Assembly: GCA_004352715.1 (NCBI GenBank)
Contig: SCFE01000108.1
Span: 671,873-735,872 of the forward strand
Source of the DNA: Hofstenia miamia
Lineage: Eukaryota; Xenacoelomorpha; Acoela
Direction of reading: 5' to 3'
DNA length: 64,000 bases
Below are positions 34,260 to 45,414 of this stretch, piece after piece. The notes under the pieces are model-generated. The model did not search any database, was not told where the DNA came from, and saw only the letters and a program-made list of their open reading frames with translations. A program made the position numbers and the translations under genes. Positions within the stretch are counted from its first letter, which is position 1. The number at the start of each line of letters is the position of its first letter.

Positions 34260-35203
34260 TATTCAATAGCCGCATCAATCTGTTCAACAATGGCGACGGC
34301 ATATGCATGTGTCACTGAGCCAGTGTTGTGCCTTGCCCTAAACTTCCCCTTAATTGCCTTTGGCGGGTAAAAGTTTCGACGATATAGAGGCTGTTGTCTT
34401 CTCCAAAATTCTAATCTAGATTCTAAGTAACTTATTCCATCCTTGACATGCTTTCTTACAACTTTTCCACTTGGCTTGTTCTTGTCGGTTAAAATATTCC
34501 TCTGTAAAAGTCCATGAAGGAACTTATAGTCATCGTAAAAATCTCCCAACAAAATTCTATTTATCCATACTTGCATAATTGGCTTAGGAGCTAGCATTTC
34601 TTTGGAATCCTGAATTTTGGCATCATCAATTAAAACCTTTGACTTATCAGTGAAGATCTCAATTTCTGCTTTTGATGGCTGTAGTAGGTTTACTGGTTTT
34701 AAGTTTCCTTTTCTACCTTCTTGTCCTCCTATTGCATTTTCTAATGCATTCTTGCACTTCCGAATGGCTAGTTGGTAATCCTTTTTCAGTGGCAGCAGTT
34801 TATTTGCTCTTTCGTACCATACCAATGATTCCTCAAAGTTTGCTATTTTATACAAAACAGATGCTTTTAGTTCAATGGCATTTACATTTTGAGGTCTTAT
34901 TTGTAACAGTTTATCCACAGTTTTTAAGCTCTCTGTCATTTCATAGATGTTCATTTGAGATTTTGCTAACAGCAATAGGCACTTTGGTTCGTCTGGGCAA
35001 ATATCTAACGCTCTATTGCAGCAGTCTATGGCTAAATAATGCATTTTCTTTGTGCTATAAAATTTCCCATCTGCAATGTATTGAAGACATTCAGCCTTTT
35101 TGTCCACTTCCTTGCCTATGTAATGATTAAATTTTGGTTTATTGATTTTGCCCATTACATATTTTTGCTTAATCTTACCCTTTAGTGCTTTCGCCATCTT
35201 CAA
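34235..35203 (-). CDS. ODAD4: ODAD4 (TTC25) homologue, first coding exon
   Basis: One 323-codon exon from an ATG at 35203 to 'EVALE', followed by a gtatat donor, phase 0. It encodes an N-terminal TPR array ('AIDCCNRALDICPDEPKC', 'NAIELKASVLYKIANFEESL') and a basic linker. The family's central block follows ('GISYLESRLEFWRRQQPLY'). The ODAD4 homologue is a docking-complex subunit for axonemal outer dynein arms. The next exons in phase are 22501-22773 and 26220-26849 on the plus strand, so the gene is split between opposite strands here. The ATG is preceded by AT-rich sequence and no upstream exon is evident. The first residues (MKMAKALKGK) are more basic than in vertebrates, so a further upstream start cannot be excluded. 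Confidence 0.9.
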
Positions 35204-36005
35204 GAATTTACCGCAATTGCATTGGAAATGGAATTCAATGCGTTTACTTTTTTGTAGTAGTAAAATGTAATGCGTTACATTAATTATTGCTTAGGATATT
35301 TATGTAGAAAATTTAATATTGCTTTTTTTTAAATTGAAAACATATATTAAAATTAATTTAATAGGTTTTAACATCATTGGATGCTAAAAAATTTGGCTTG
35401 ATTATGAACAACACAAACGATCATAACTTAAAATTAAAATCATAGAATGTTCGATAAGTAACGAAACAATGAAACACATATCAATTACAAGAATATGTTA
35501 GAATATGATTTCAATTCTGCCATGGTTTTATTATTTTCCTGTTAAGTACATCAAAAAAAGTATTCCTTTTCTTACGCTTGCGTATATTTTTTAAATTGAA
35601 TTTCGAGTGCATTTGTTGTTTTGTTATCTTATTTTCTGCGAAACACAACCTATAAATGCTGCTCGCAGTGGATCATTTAAGTATGCTTAGGACAGTCGAA
35701 AATGAACTTTTTAATGTGCATTGTTGTAAAATTAGCACTACCTTGATGAAAAATATCTTTAATTAACGAATTTATAGTTGGGACACTAATGGGTAGGAGC
35801 GGTAGAGAAAAATGCAGAATTGTTAGAAAAGCGTTCAGATTACTGAAAACTGGGGTTTTCCGAAGCTGTAAGCTGTGCTAACGTCAAGATAATGAGAAAA
35901 AATTTACAATTATCCAATTTTCAAGTTATTTTAATCGACTTGATCATTATAATTTCTGTTGTACTATTTCAATTTTAAAATGCATTGAATATATAAATTT
36001 ACAAT
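35204..36005. other. 5' flank of ODAD4 exon 1
   Basis: Presumed promoter and 5' UTR region for a minus-strand transcript. AT-rich; no TATA or other element stands out above background. Confidence 0.35.
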
Positions 36006-36660
36006 TTGTTTCCCAATTTATTAATTCCATTCATAGACGTCGATATATTTTATAAACACAATATACTCCGGGATTTAATGACAGATCTCTCAGAAGTTTG
36101 TTTTCATGGGACAAAGAATCCGCATCTCAAACAAATAACTAGACGTGAAGATCTTCCTACTTCAACAAATACTCCAGATGGAGCTAGACTTGATGTGTCA
36201 GCAGTTGGTTTCTGGAACTCCGGTCAACCCTAATTTTTTAATGTAGGGGCATCCAACCTTTGTACTGCCACAAATGCCATCACAAATCGAAACAATATCT
36301 TGCATGAATAGGAACAAAGAAGGGATATCGATGTTGAACACACCTTATTTACATTTTTGGTTCTTAGTGCTCTGGAGGTAACACATCAGTCATTGAAAAG
36401 TTTATTAAGCATCTAAGCTATAGAATAGCTGAAAAAAAGAACTCAAGCTATTCAACAATTTGCACATGGATACTCTGCAAGATATCGTTCTCCATGTTAT
36501 GAAACAGGTTCTATGTAATCGTGGCACATTGTGTCATCAAAAGTGTTTTTGTGGAAAGGATCTCCGTGTTGCTGCAACATCTCCATTTTTTGATGTGAGC
36601 ATCAAATATTTTTGTTCCAATAACTCTCGAGAATGTGGTAGGTTGGTTACCCGTTGCTAG
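36006..36660 (+). pseudogene. C-terminal remnant of the unusual RT family
   Basis: Frame 36006-36233 has 'TNTPDGARLDVSAVGFWNSG', matching the 'EARLDIKVNGL' region at 11.57 kb, then a stop where FFDVKV should follow. Beyond it, broken frames keep 'DVEHTLF' (compare VEHSSF at 11.75 kb). A frame at 36460-36660 probably covers the final block with large changes. Heavily decayed; assigned by motif order. Confidence 0.55.
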
Positions 36661-37299
36661 GATGCATTACTTCTATATGCTCATCTGATGCAACACTACT
36701 TCTATCAAGATACTTAATGTAAGGCTTTTCTTTACTGCTTGATACTGTTGACGCAATCAAATTTTCAGCTCCTTCCATCTTTTATATAATTATAGAGAAT
36801 AAAATGTAGATATCGTTTATGGTTAAGTTTAAAAAAATCATAGTTACTTTAAGCATTCTGATTTAAAAAAATAGTTTATACATAGCATGCAATACTTAGA
36901 TATTGATAATTGTAAATTTTATCTTTATATTTTGTAAAATTCATCTATTACGGGTGTTATTCTTCTTAAATTTTAAACCAAGGTGTGCAATTTATATATA
37001 TAATTAAATTTTTGCCAACTTAATTTTTTCAAATAGCGCATCAATTCAGCAGTAACATGTCCCCATTCACGTAACATATTGCAATTGAAACGCTTTAAGT
37101 CAATAGCGTCACTAATATCTTCCAATTGGAGCTAAGTATTCAGGCTAAGCTCTTATAATTTTACTAGGTCTATATTGCCATTGTATCCGTAATATTTTAC
37201 TGTCATATTCTTAGGCCTTCTACCGAAACAATCATTCAATTTTTATCACAAAATTTGCTTCCCACAACCTTCTTACTGCATGGTCTTATGGAACCAGAA

Positions 37300-37640
37300 T
37301 TCTTCTGAAATTTTGCAATTGTTAAGAATAATGCATTCGAGATCAAACGGGTCGTTCCTCAAGGCTGACTCTTAGGTACATTTTTCATTTTATGTTGCGG
37401 ATCTTCAACTCAAGCATGGATGAAGCATCATACAGAAATACGCCGGCGATATAATGGCATTTTCAAGTATTTTCAAGACGGAATTTTTTAGCATCTCCAA
37501 GAGGTACACTGATGACATAGTTGTTTCAAAAACTCCAAATGTAAGCAATTTGTCTTCCGAGAGATGGATAGTTAACCAACAAATGAGCTCAATGGTGTGG
37601 ACAAACTCTTAGTTCTGAGTTTATGGCTACCGATGACCTA
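37300..37640 (+). mobile_element. decayed LINE reverse transcriptase
   Basis: Translation in changing frames gives 'FEIKRVVPQG' (motif B, RGVPQGS-like, followed by a stop) and then 'YTDDIVVSKTP' (catalytic YxDD region), in the spacing expected of a LINE RT. Several stops interrupt it. Confidence 0.65.
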
Positions 37641-39294
37641 AAGTGGGATATTCATGTCATCTATTTGGTGAAGGTGGATTCCTAGTGTTTATTCCTTCTG
37701 AGACTTTTGCTTAGTTTTATTTGTATATTTTTACATATCATTTACGTAATGTTGTTCAAACATTTTTTTTCTTTAAAACAAGTAGCTATTGAGATAAAGT
37801 AGTGCTCAATTTTTGATACTGTATTCTGATTTTCAAATGGCTTCAAGAAAACGAAGAAGGTTTTCGTGAAATATTAATTATCGAGCGACTCAACTGATCA
37901 TAGTATCTTACTAAAAAACTTTAGTTCCCAGGTTTTCCTAATAACAGTATAGATCTCATTTTTAGTTACTTATAGAATTGTATGCAAATATAATTTAATT
38001 TCTCAAAAACTTCAAACTAAAAAGAAAACTCAATTCATTCATACTCTAGTATTAAGTCATTTCAACTATGGCAACATAAGTTACTTACACTCTACACAGA
38101 ATATACAGCAGAAATTCTCAAAAAATTAAAGGTACAACTAAATTGGCTTTCAAAGCAGCAGTAAGAGTAAGTAATCATAGCTTTAATAAAAATAATGAAT
38201 ACAGAAAAGTCTCAAATATATTTCTACAACTACAATGTTCTATCTAGAGCGTGTAAAAGTAAGTAAAGGAAGAATGTTTTTTCGGTCAAATAAATATATT
38301 CAAAATATAGTATGGTTTTCAGGTCAAAAAGTCTAAAAAGTGCTTAGGGCAAAATAAGTTAAAATCAATAATTTAATCAATGGACACCAGACGTAGTCAA
38401 TTTTTACGCGAAGCAGAAAGAAACTGCTTTCTCACTATTGCGCATTGTAGAAAAATGATAAGATCTAGTGAATTCTCATAGTTTAATAATATTTTAATAC
38501 ATACGTTCTTATATATAATAATTTGCATATTTTTAAAACGCAAAATTTTCAACCCAACAGAACTCTTTGGCTACATCAGAGATAACTACATAATTAGTTG
38601 TCTTTGGCTACACTTAGAAAAACCATATTTTTAGCAATGCATAGATACCCAAAGGGGAAATCATGCACTTCGTATCGATTCATATTTCTGATAATTAAAT
38701 AAACAGTCAAATTGAGCTTCATTAGTATCAGATATTGAAAGTGAAAATTGAAGCGATTTTCTGTACCTAATGAAGCGCATTTGTTTTTAACATAAACCAA
38801 CATGTACATGTGCAGCCATGTATTTCTACTTCTACACCATTAATTATTAGCAGTATTTCAAATCTTAATCGATTCAAAATTATATTTTTCATCTTTTTTC
38901 TTAAGTTATCTTTACCAAAATACAACTTTTCCAGTATATGCTAAAGGTAAAAGTCCATATAGTTTAGCATTTCAGGTCGTTCTATGTTCCGGTAATTAGG
39001 CGCATGCATTGTTCTTCTTTTACTCAAAACAGGAATTTAGCCTAACCTCAGGGCTACTATGTCTAAGATTTCCACGTATGATTATTATTGTGCTATGACG
39101 TGTTCATCTACTGCTCCAATAAAATATGTTCATCTTAATATCCAAACTCCCTCTAATAAATTATGTTCGTACAATGAACTAGTATACCAAATTAGGGATC
39201 GGGTAATTGACCTAATGGCTAACTATTTAGATGTAACAGGGAAATAGATATTGAAAACAAATCTAAAGAAGATGGAGTGATATTGTTAATTTCA
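37641..39294. other. no intact gene; possibly more LINE debris
   Basis: AT-rich stretch between two LINE remnants. A plus frame at 39059-39247 (YDYYCAMTC...) has no known domain. The intervening sequence may derive from the same LINE, but I cannot show it. Confidence 0.35.
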
Positions 39295-39631
39295 AAACAA
39301 TTTAAGCCCATATTGTTGTTCAGTTTGGGGAATGGCTCTTAGATAAAGTTCAGAAAAAAGCTTTACGCCTTAAAATTATATCAAATCATAACCAAAGTTG
39401 ATAATAGGCTTCTTCATCAGATACTGACTTCTGAGAATCATGTACTGCAAGATATTATGCCTCAACGCTTACATTATGGAGATAGTCAACTGAGTGGGAG
39501 GCTCCCTGGAGTAATCAAAACCAATTCTGAACGAGAACTTTCTCTATTTCCATATCGGCTCCTTCGTGGAATGAAAATCTAGTATTTCTATAACTTAAGT
39601 GGATGTTCTTATCCGTTTTAAAATAAAAGTA

Positions 39632-39699
<68 letters not shown>
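39295..39699 (+). mobile_element. LINE 3' end with (ATT)n tail
   Basis: Contains 'YCCSVWG' and, in another frame, 'LDKVQKKALRLKIISNHNQ', the familiar post-RT phrase of LINE polymerases. It closes at a (ATT)n microsatellite from about 39632 to 39699, which looks like the element's own 3' tail. It may be the end of the copy whose RT lies at 37.3-37.6 kb. Confidence 0.65.
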
Positions 39700-39700
<1 letters not shown>

Positions 39701-39974
39701 GCCTGCAGCGAATGCCCCCTATTCAGATTATTGTATGATAACTTGCATTTCATCTAACAACATAAACCATACAAACGAAATAAAACCGTTGATAACTAAA
39801 AGCAATACAAAATCGGGATATGCATCTGTATTTGTTAGAATAAATAGCTCTACATATAAGTGGGACTTAATCAATAATGTATTTAACAGGAACAAGAATC
39901 ACTTGCAACACTATTTCACATGTAAGAAATTTCCAAAAATACTATTAATTAGCAATAAACAGGGTAAACTGTAA
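39699..39974 (+). CDS. unrecognised 91-codon frame
   Basis: Opens directly after the (ATT)n tail. Its start ('YSDYCMITCISS') resembles the start of the frame at 39059-39247 ('YDYYCAMTCSST'), suggesting a shared source, perhaps repeat-derived. No domain is recognised. Probably not a host gene. Confidence 0.2.
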
Positions 39975-41541
39975 ATTTTGAATAAATGTTATTGTCTTTC
40001 ATTGTTTGTATTTCATGTTATATTGACATATTAAGTGTAGTATTAGAAGCTTTGCTGAGGTGTTTGATTCTTCCAATGTACTATACTTATTAGAAATTCT
40101 ACTCTATTCTATTCTGTTCTATTCTTGTGAGTTTGCTACAGCAATTAATTATATTATCAATTAGTGTGATTGCTGAAGTTTCTGCATAACTTCATTTTTT
40201 ATTTTATATTTGTTGACATATTTCAAAAGTGGGAAGTAGGAGGATAAAATTATAGCACTTAGATGCAAATTTGGTTCTTTCTAAGCATAGGTCACAATCG
40301 TGTGATAATATTCTTGTTAATGTTAATGGTTTTCACTAGTATTATTAGCTGTTTTGTCAATGCAGATCAGTAAATAGGCTGTGTAATAATCAAATGCTAT
40401 TTTTGACAGAAGTCTACTTCCAACAAACTGATTTGCTCAACAGAAGGGAATAAATCATCGATACTTTAAGTCAGCTCCACAGTTTAATATGAATTTAGCT
40501 CAATTATCTAAAATAATTTCACAAGACACAAAACAGATTTGTATTACTCCAACGCTGAACAAAGATTTCTACAAGGACTACCGTCCCCATACTATGAAGT
40601 GATAGAAAGTGTGGGTTTGTGACGATTATTGTCATCGCACTGTTGCAATGCATACATTTGTGCTTCACATTTTGGTCAAAAACGGAATTTGAAGCAAGAA
40701 TTCCAGCAGGAGATATCACGAAGCTAGAGCGTAATAATACAACTATAAAGCCAAATTTTACAATTGGGTTACATTTTAAAATCACAGGTTCAATTATTTC
40801 CGGTGAGAATGTCTTTATGAGAAAAGTGGTGATTTTTCATGCCAACACTAAAATGACTTGCTAAGCAAAAAATAATTCAAGTTTAGATATTACACATCAG
40901 GGTAAAACGTTAAAAAGATATCACTTTTGATGAAGTTGTAATAATACAAGAAATCTGGACTTAGAAAATTATTCTTGGTGCTAAAAATTGTCGAATTTTT
41001 ATGTTTATATCTCACTTAGTGTTTGGTTTTATTCGACATTGTGTAAAAAAATTATTGTGAAGATTTGTAGAACAATTGCAATCACTCCAATTGTGTTTTA
41101 GTTAAGTTTTTGGTTTTCTAGGCATTGAACCGTTTGTGACGCATTTCGGTTCAATGTATGTATTGACTCCTTAAATTGTGAATATTGAAACACTACAAAT
41201 TGTTATATTTAATATGCGAATGATGCATTGCTTTGTCTTCCAACTCTTGAAATTTAGACTTAACACATTCAATTAATATATGATTAACTCTTGTTATGAA
41301 GAAAACATTTGAAATCAATAATAGAAAATCACTTGAAATTATACTTTGAAATTATACTATTGAAGAGAAAATTTGCTGATAATATATCTGAAATGGACTG
41401 ATATCTTCCGTAACGACAATGAAATATTTTGAATATACCATAAATAGCAAGCTTTCATTCAAACATATTGCTTTTACAAAAAATAGAGAAATTTCTATTT
41501 AATAAAAAAAAGTAAAAAGATTTTGAAATCAAAATGAAACT
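39975..41541. other. no gene recognised
   Basis: AT-rich spacer. Overlapping frames on both strands near 40519-40864 have no known motif. Nothing else is supported. Confidence 0.45.
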
Positions 41542-41610
41542 GAATCTCCCAAATCTTCCAAAGATGCTTCGCAGTCAGAGTTGTTTCGCCCACGTCGATC
41601 CTCCCGAGTT
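41542..41610 (+). repeat. 69-bp direct repeat, left copy (pol 3' end)
   Basis: Identical to 45346-45414. In frame it reads as the C-terminal region of pol and continues for about 25 codons ('SKPPKRLEMLMSGYYHL') to a TGA near 41688. The right copy lacks this continuation. Confidence 0.9.
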
Positions 41611-41688
41611 TCTAAGCCGCCTAAACGCCTGGAGATGTTAATGTCAGGATACTATCACCTGCGGGATTGGAAAAAAAGATGGGAAGAA

Positions 41689-41920
41689 TGATATGAACAA
41701 TTATTAGGCTAATTGATTACGTTTACCGGTTTATCATAAGGTAAACCAACAAGTCTTGGATTATGGTAAACCGACGAGTACTTGATGTCGCATGTATAAA
41801 TGCTTTGCACTGTGCATTAATTTTTATGATGATTTATGATAATGTTGCTACGATTTTATTCAATAAAAGCTTAATATTTGTAAGCCTTTTATACTTCAAT
41901 TTTATTGAATAAAAATTTCA
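41689..41920 (+). mobile_element. probable LTR of the permuted Ty3 element
   Basis: Starts TGATATGAAC directly after the purine-rich tract 'AAAAAAAGATGGGAAGAA' and ends '...AAATTTCA', giving a TG...CA segment of about 232 bp. It contains a TATA-like 'GTATAAATG', an 'AATAAA' signal and a repeated 'GGTAAACC(A/G)AC' phrase. The gag ATG follows three bases after it, leaving no room for a tRNA primer-binding site. The true right edge may therefore be earlier, or priming may be unusual. Confidence 0.5.
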
Positions 41921-41923
41921 ACT

Positions 41924-43611
41924 ATGAAGTTCGAATTACCTGATTTTCCTGTGGCACCTACTCCAGATCAGTGGCGGTGGTGGAAGCAAGTATTCATTGA
42001 TACACTTGAGCTTAACGAAATTACTCAGAACAATGCCAAGTTGGTTCTTTTGCGTTTGAAAGCTGGATCTTCTTATCATGCTCTGCTTCTTACAGTCACT
42101 AATTTCGACGATGCAATTGCTACTTTGAGCAATCAGTTTGTAAAGCCTACTAGGGTCATGTTTGCACGGCATAAACTACTACACAATGTGCAGAAACCTT
42201 CAAAAACGGTTAGCGAATTTGTTCAGAGACTTCGTGTTTTGGCTCTTGACTGTGAATGTAATGACGTCAACGCTGTTGAGCATTCACAACTTCTCATTCG
42301 CGACGCACTTGTTTCGGGCATACAATCAGATCACATACGGGCACGCTTGTTGCAAGTATCAAATAATAAAGCTACTATTGATCATTGTGTATCATTGGCG
42401 TCTGCTANNNNNNNNNNNNNNNNNNNNNNNNNNNNNNNNNNNNNNNNNNNNNNNNNNNNNNNNNNNNNNNNNNNNNNNNNNNNNNNNNNNNNNNNNNNNN
42501 NNNNNNNNNNNNNNNNNNNNNNNNNNNNNNNNNNNNNNNNNNNNNNNNNNNNNNNNNNNNNNNNNNNNNNNNNNNNNTGTTCAGAGACTTCGTGTTTTGG
42601 CTCTTGAATGTGAGTGTAATGACGTCAACGCTTGTTGGAAGTATCAGATGATAAAGCTACTCTTGATCATTGTGTATCATTGGCGTCTGCTATTGAACTT
42701 TCAATTGGGTATTCACGGTCATTTAGTAGTTCGTCTACAAATCTTTTAGATCCATCAACTACGGAATTCTCGGCTGCAGCGGTTAAAGCAGACAATCCCT
42801 CAAGAGGTCAGTCCCAATCCAAATGCTTTTTTTGTGGTAAAGCCTATCATTCTAGAGGGCAATGTCCGGCCCGCAACGATCAATGCAATAAATGTGGAAA
42901 AATGGGCATTGGGAACGGTGTTGCAAATCGAAGACTTCTATGTCGCGCATTGCCGCTTTGGAGCCTCATCTGCAAGAAGAAAGCGGAATGCTCTGTGCTA
43001 ATGGAGCCAACGTTTTTCACTCCGGAAATGGTACTGTGCCTGTAATTTTGAATGACCGCATCAAGGTTGAAGCATTGCTAGATACTGGTTCGTCACATTC
43101 ATTCCTATCCAAGGAGACAACCGCAAAAGCTAGTCTGACCGTGCGGAATTGGCAAGAATCTATTAAAATAGCTTACACTTCTCCATGCAATATCCTCTGC
43201 ATTTGCAATGCGAAAGGGTTAGGGTTAACCCTCACTCTTGGGTCATACTCATACGACGATCAGGTGTTTAAAGTGACAAACGGATTGGTGTGTCAATGCA
43301 TCTTGGGAAGAGATTTTCTGGAGAGGCATAAGTCAGCTGAATTTGTCTTCAGCGGAAATAGTCCTAAATTAGAAGTAACTTGCGCCAGTTTTTCGTGTCT
43401 ATCTATTGAGCTACCAATACTATTTGAATTTGCGACGCCACCAAAACCTTTAGCTAGCCCTAGTCGACGTAAGCATCCCGATGACGAATTTTTTGTCAAA
43501 CACGAAATCGCTCGATTGCTCAAGCTGGGAATAGTCGAGTCATCAATTTCGCCTTGCATATTTGGACGACGTCATTATTGGTGGTCGAGATCAAGAAGAG
43601 CACGATTTTAA
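41924..43611 (+). pseudogene. gag and protease region of the Ty3 element
   Basis: Gag opens at 41924 with a matrix/capsid-like domain ('FVQRLRVLALDCECNDVN'). It is interrupted by N at 42407-42577, after which part of the same stretch recurs in shorter, diverged form. Two CX2CX4HX4C zinc knuckles follow (CFFCGKAYH and CNKCGKMGH), but a frame change falls inside the second. Next comes an aspartic protease with 'LLDTGSSHSFLS' and a later 'CILGRDFL'. The region ends with the pre-RT phrase 'EIARLLKLGIVE'. Gag and protease are on separate frames. Confidence 0.8.
42407..42577. other. N gap inside gag (171 N)
   Basis: The flanks are related but not identical. The sequence after the gap (42578 onward) repeats 42217-42406 with scattered substitutions and a deletion of about 85 bp. 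Collapsed repeat copies or a genuine internal duplication are both possible. Confidence 0.9.
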
Positions 43612-45156
43612 CCAACATACATTTCTTGCTGCTGCAAAGAAACACAATTTGGATATCAATCTAGAGAAGTCAGAATTTTCCGTTTCTAAAATTAATTATA
43701 TTGGTCATGTCATCACAGAAGGTAATTATTCACCAGATCCCGATCGCATAAAGGCTTTAGTTGAGTTCCCTGTACTAAAAACAATACCAGTTAAAAAGAC
43801 TAGTTGGCTCGCTGGCCTACAACTCGAAATGGGTGAAGAATTATGCCATTAAAATTAGGCCCATTTTAGAAGCAGCACACAATAAAGAATTGCCGTTACC
43901 CAATGTTGCATTGCAATCAATAAACGCCATGACTAAAGAAATTTCCCAATCTGTGTTGGCTACACCAAATGATCAATTTGGACCACCTTGCGTTGAAACA
44001 GATGCATCTGGTGCCGCGATAGGCGCAACCTTGCAACAAAATGGTAGGCCACTCGCTTACTTTTCTAAAACATTATCAGTAACTGAACATCGAATGTCTA
44101 CTGTTGAGCGAGAAGCAATGGCTATTGTGGAATCATTTCGGAAATGGCGTTATTACCTCCTGACTTTTCCAGTAATCGTCAAGACGGACCAACAGGCGGT
44201 TAGTTATATTTTTTCTCATAACAAGTCGCGAATTAAAAACGATAAGCTGATCCGCTGGCGAGCTGAACTCTCGGAGTTCCACTATGATTTGCAGTACCGT
44301 ACTGGCAAACAAAACATTATCGCTGATGCACTCTCAAGAATAGCAGCAACCGAATCTGGTATCGATCTTACCAAACTTCATGATTCATTAGCACGTGCAG
44401 GCGTCACGAGGTTTTGGGAGTATATCCTCCGCCATAATATTCCCGCGGCATTGGAAGAAGTCCGCAACATTGTGAGCAGATGTCGTTCATGTCAGCCAAT
44501 AAAACCGCAGTTTCTTAAGCCGGGCAAATCTACATTAGTAAAAGCCACGCGTCTATTTGTTGGACCCAAAATTCCCGCGAGAAATACTGGGAATCGATAT
44601 TTACTCACGATCATTGACGAATTCAGTTGGCTTCCTTTTGCTTTTCCCACTAAAGACATGGAAGCTACCCGTTGTTTGTCACAAATTTTTGCATTGTTTG
44701 GAACTCCTTAATTTATCCATAGCGATCGTGGAAGTGCTTTTGCTTCTGAACACTACAAGGAATTTCTGGTCTCCCGAAGGAATTGTCAGTTCAAGGATGT
44801 GTCCTTATAAACCGCGGTGTAACGGCAAAAATGAAAGATATAACAGTGTTATTTGGAAAGGTATCTTAACAATAATACATTACCGCAATTTATCTCAATC
44901 TGACTGGGAGCAGATATTACCACAAGTATTAGCAGCTATTCGTTCCTTAATTGTCACAACCAGCGAGACACCGCATAGTCGTTTTTTTAAATTTCAACGT
45001 AAAGGTACACAAGGATTCTCTCTTCCTTATTGGCTAACGTCTGGTTATGAAGCGTTGCTGAAACGTCATGTTCGGTGCAAGAGCGATCCTATTGGTGATC
45101 CAGTTGAGATTCTCGATGTAATTTCGCCATATTTTGCAAGGATTCGGACTGCATGA
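43556..45156 (+). pseudogene. truncated RT, RNase H and integrase of the Ty3 element
   Basis: The RT resumes at 'YLDDVIIGG' right after the pre-RT phrase, so the fingers and the first half of the palm are deleted. The connection domain ('INYIGHVI') follows, then a frameshift near 43840. RNase H is clear ('ETDASGAAIGATL', 'LAYFSKTL', 'TDQQAVSYI', 'IADALSR'). The integrase finger is partial (CRSC). The core has 'GNRYLLTIIDEFS', but the expected first Asp ahead of 'FVGPK' is not seen. A stop precedes 'IHSDRGSAF' (second Asp), and 'NGKNERYN' (Glu) lies in yet another frame. Non-functional. Confidence 0.85.
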
Positions 45157-45414
45157 GGCAGAATTGATACTGTTTAAACCACCTCTCATTGGCTCCACTT
45201 TCGCCGTCTGAAGCAGAAACTGTCCACGAATGCACAACAGTTGTAATACCGGAAGAATCGAATCCTCTCAACGACAGTTGTCCAGGATTTTGCTGATGTA
45301 GAACAAAGTGCTAACCCAGACATTCTCACTAGCAATTACACTTTGGAATCTCCCAAATCTTCCAAAGATGCTTCGCAGTCAGAGTTGTTTCGCCCACGTC
45401 GATCCTCCCGAGTT

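Larger units (their letters stand above)
41542..45414 (+). mobile_element. Ty3-type LTR element in circularly permuted order, decayed
   Basis: The order is: end of pol, LTR-like segment, gag, protease, truncated RT, RNase H, integrase, end of pol. The whole is bounded by identical 69-bp direct repeats (41542-41610 and 45346-45414), both in the last part of pol ('SELFRPRRSSRV'). The left copy continues to the natural pol end and a purine tract before the LTR; the right copy stops abruptly in unrelated DNA. Coding parts are split by frameshifts, an internal N gap and an RT deletion, so the copy is dead. The arrangement is what a one-LTR circle opened inside pol would leave. It could also come from a tandem pair trimmed at both ends. 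Confidence 0.8.

Noticed and set aside
34672-35130. 152-codon plus-strand frame rich in Leu, Val and Phe
   Set aside because: It is the antisense shadow of ODAD4 exon 1, whose TPR motifs and splice phases are clear.
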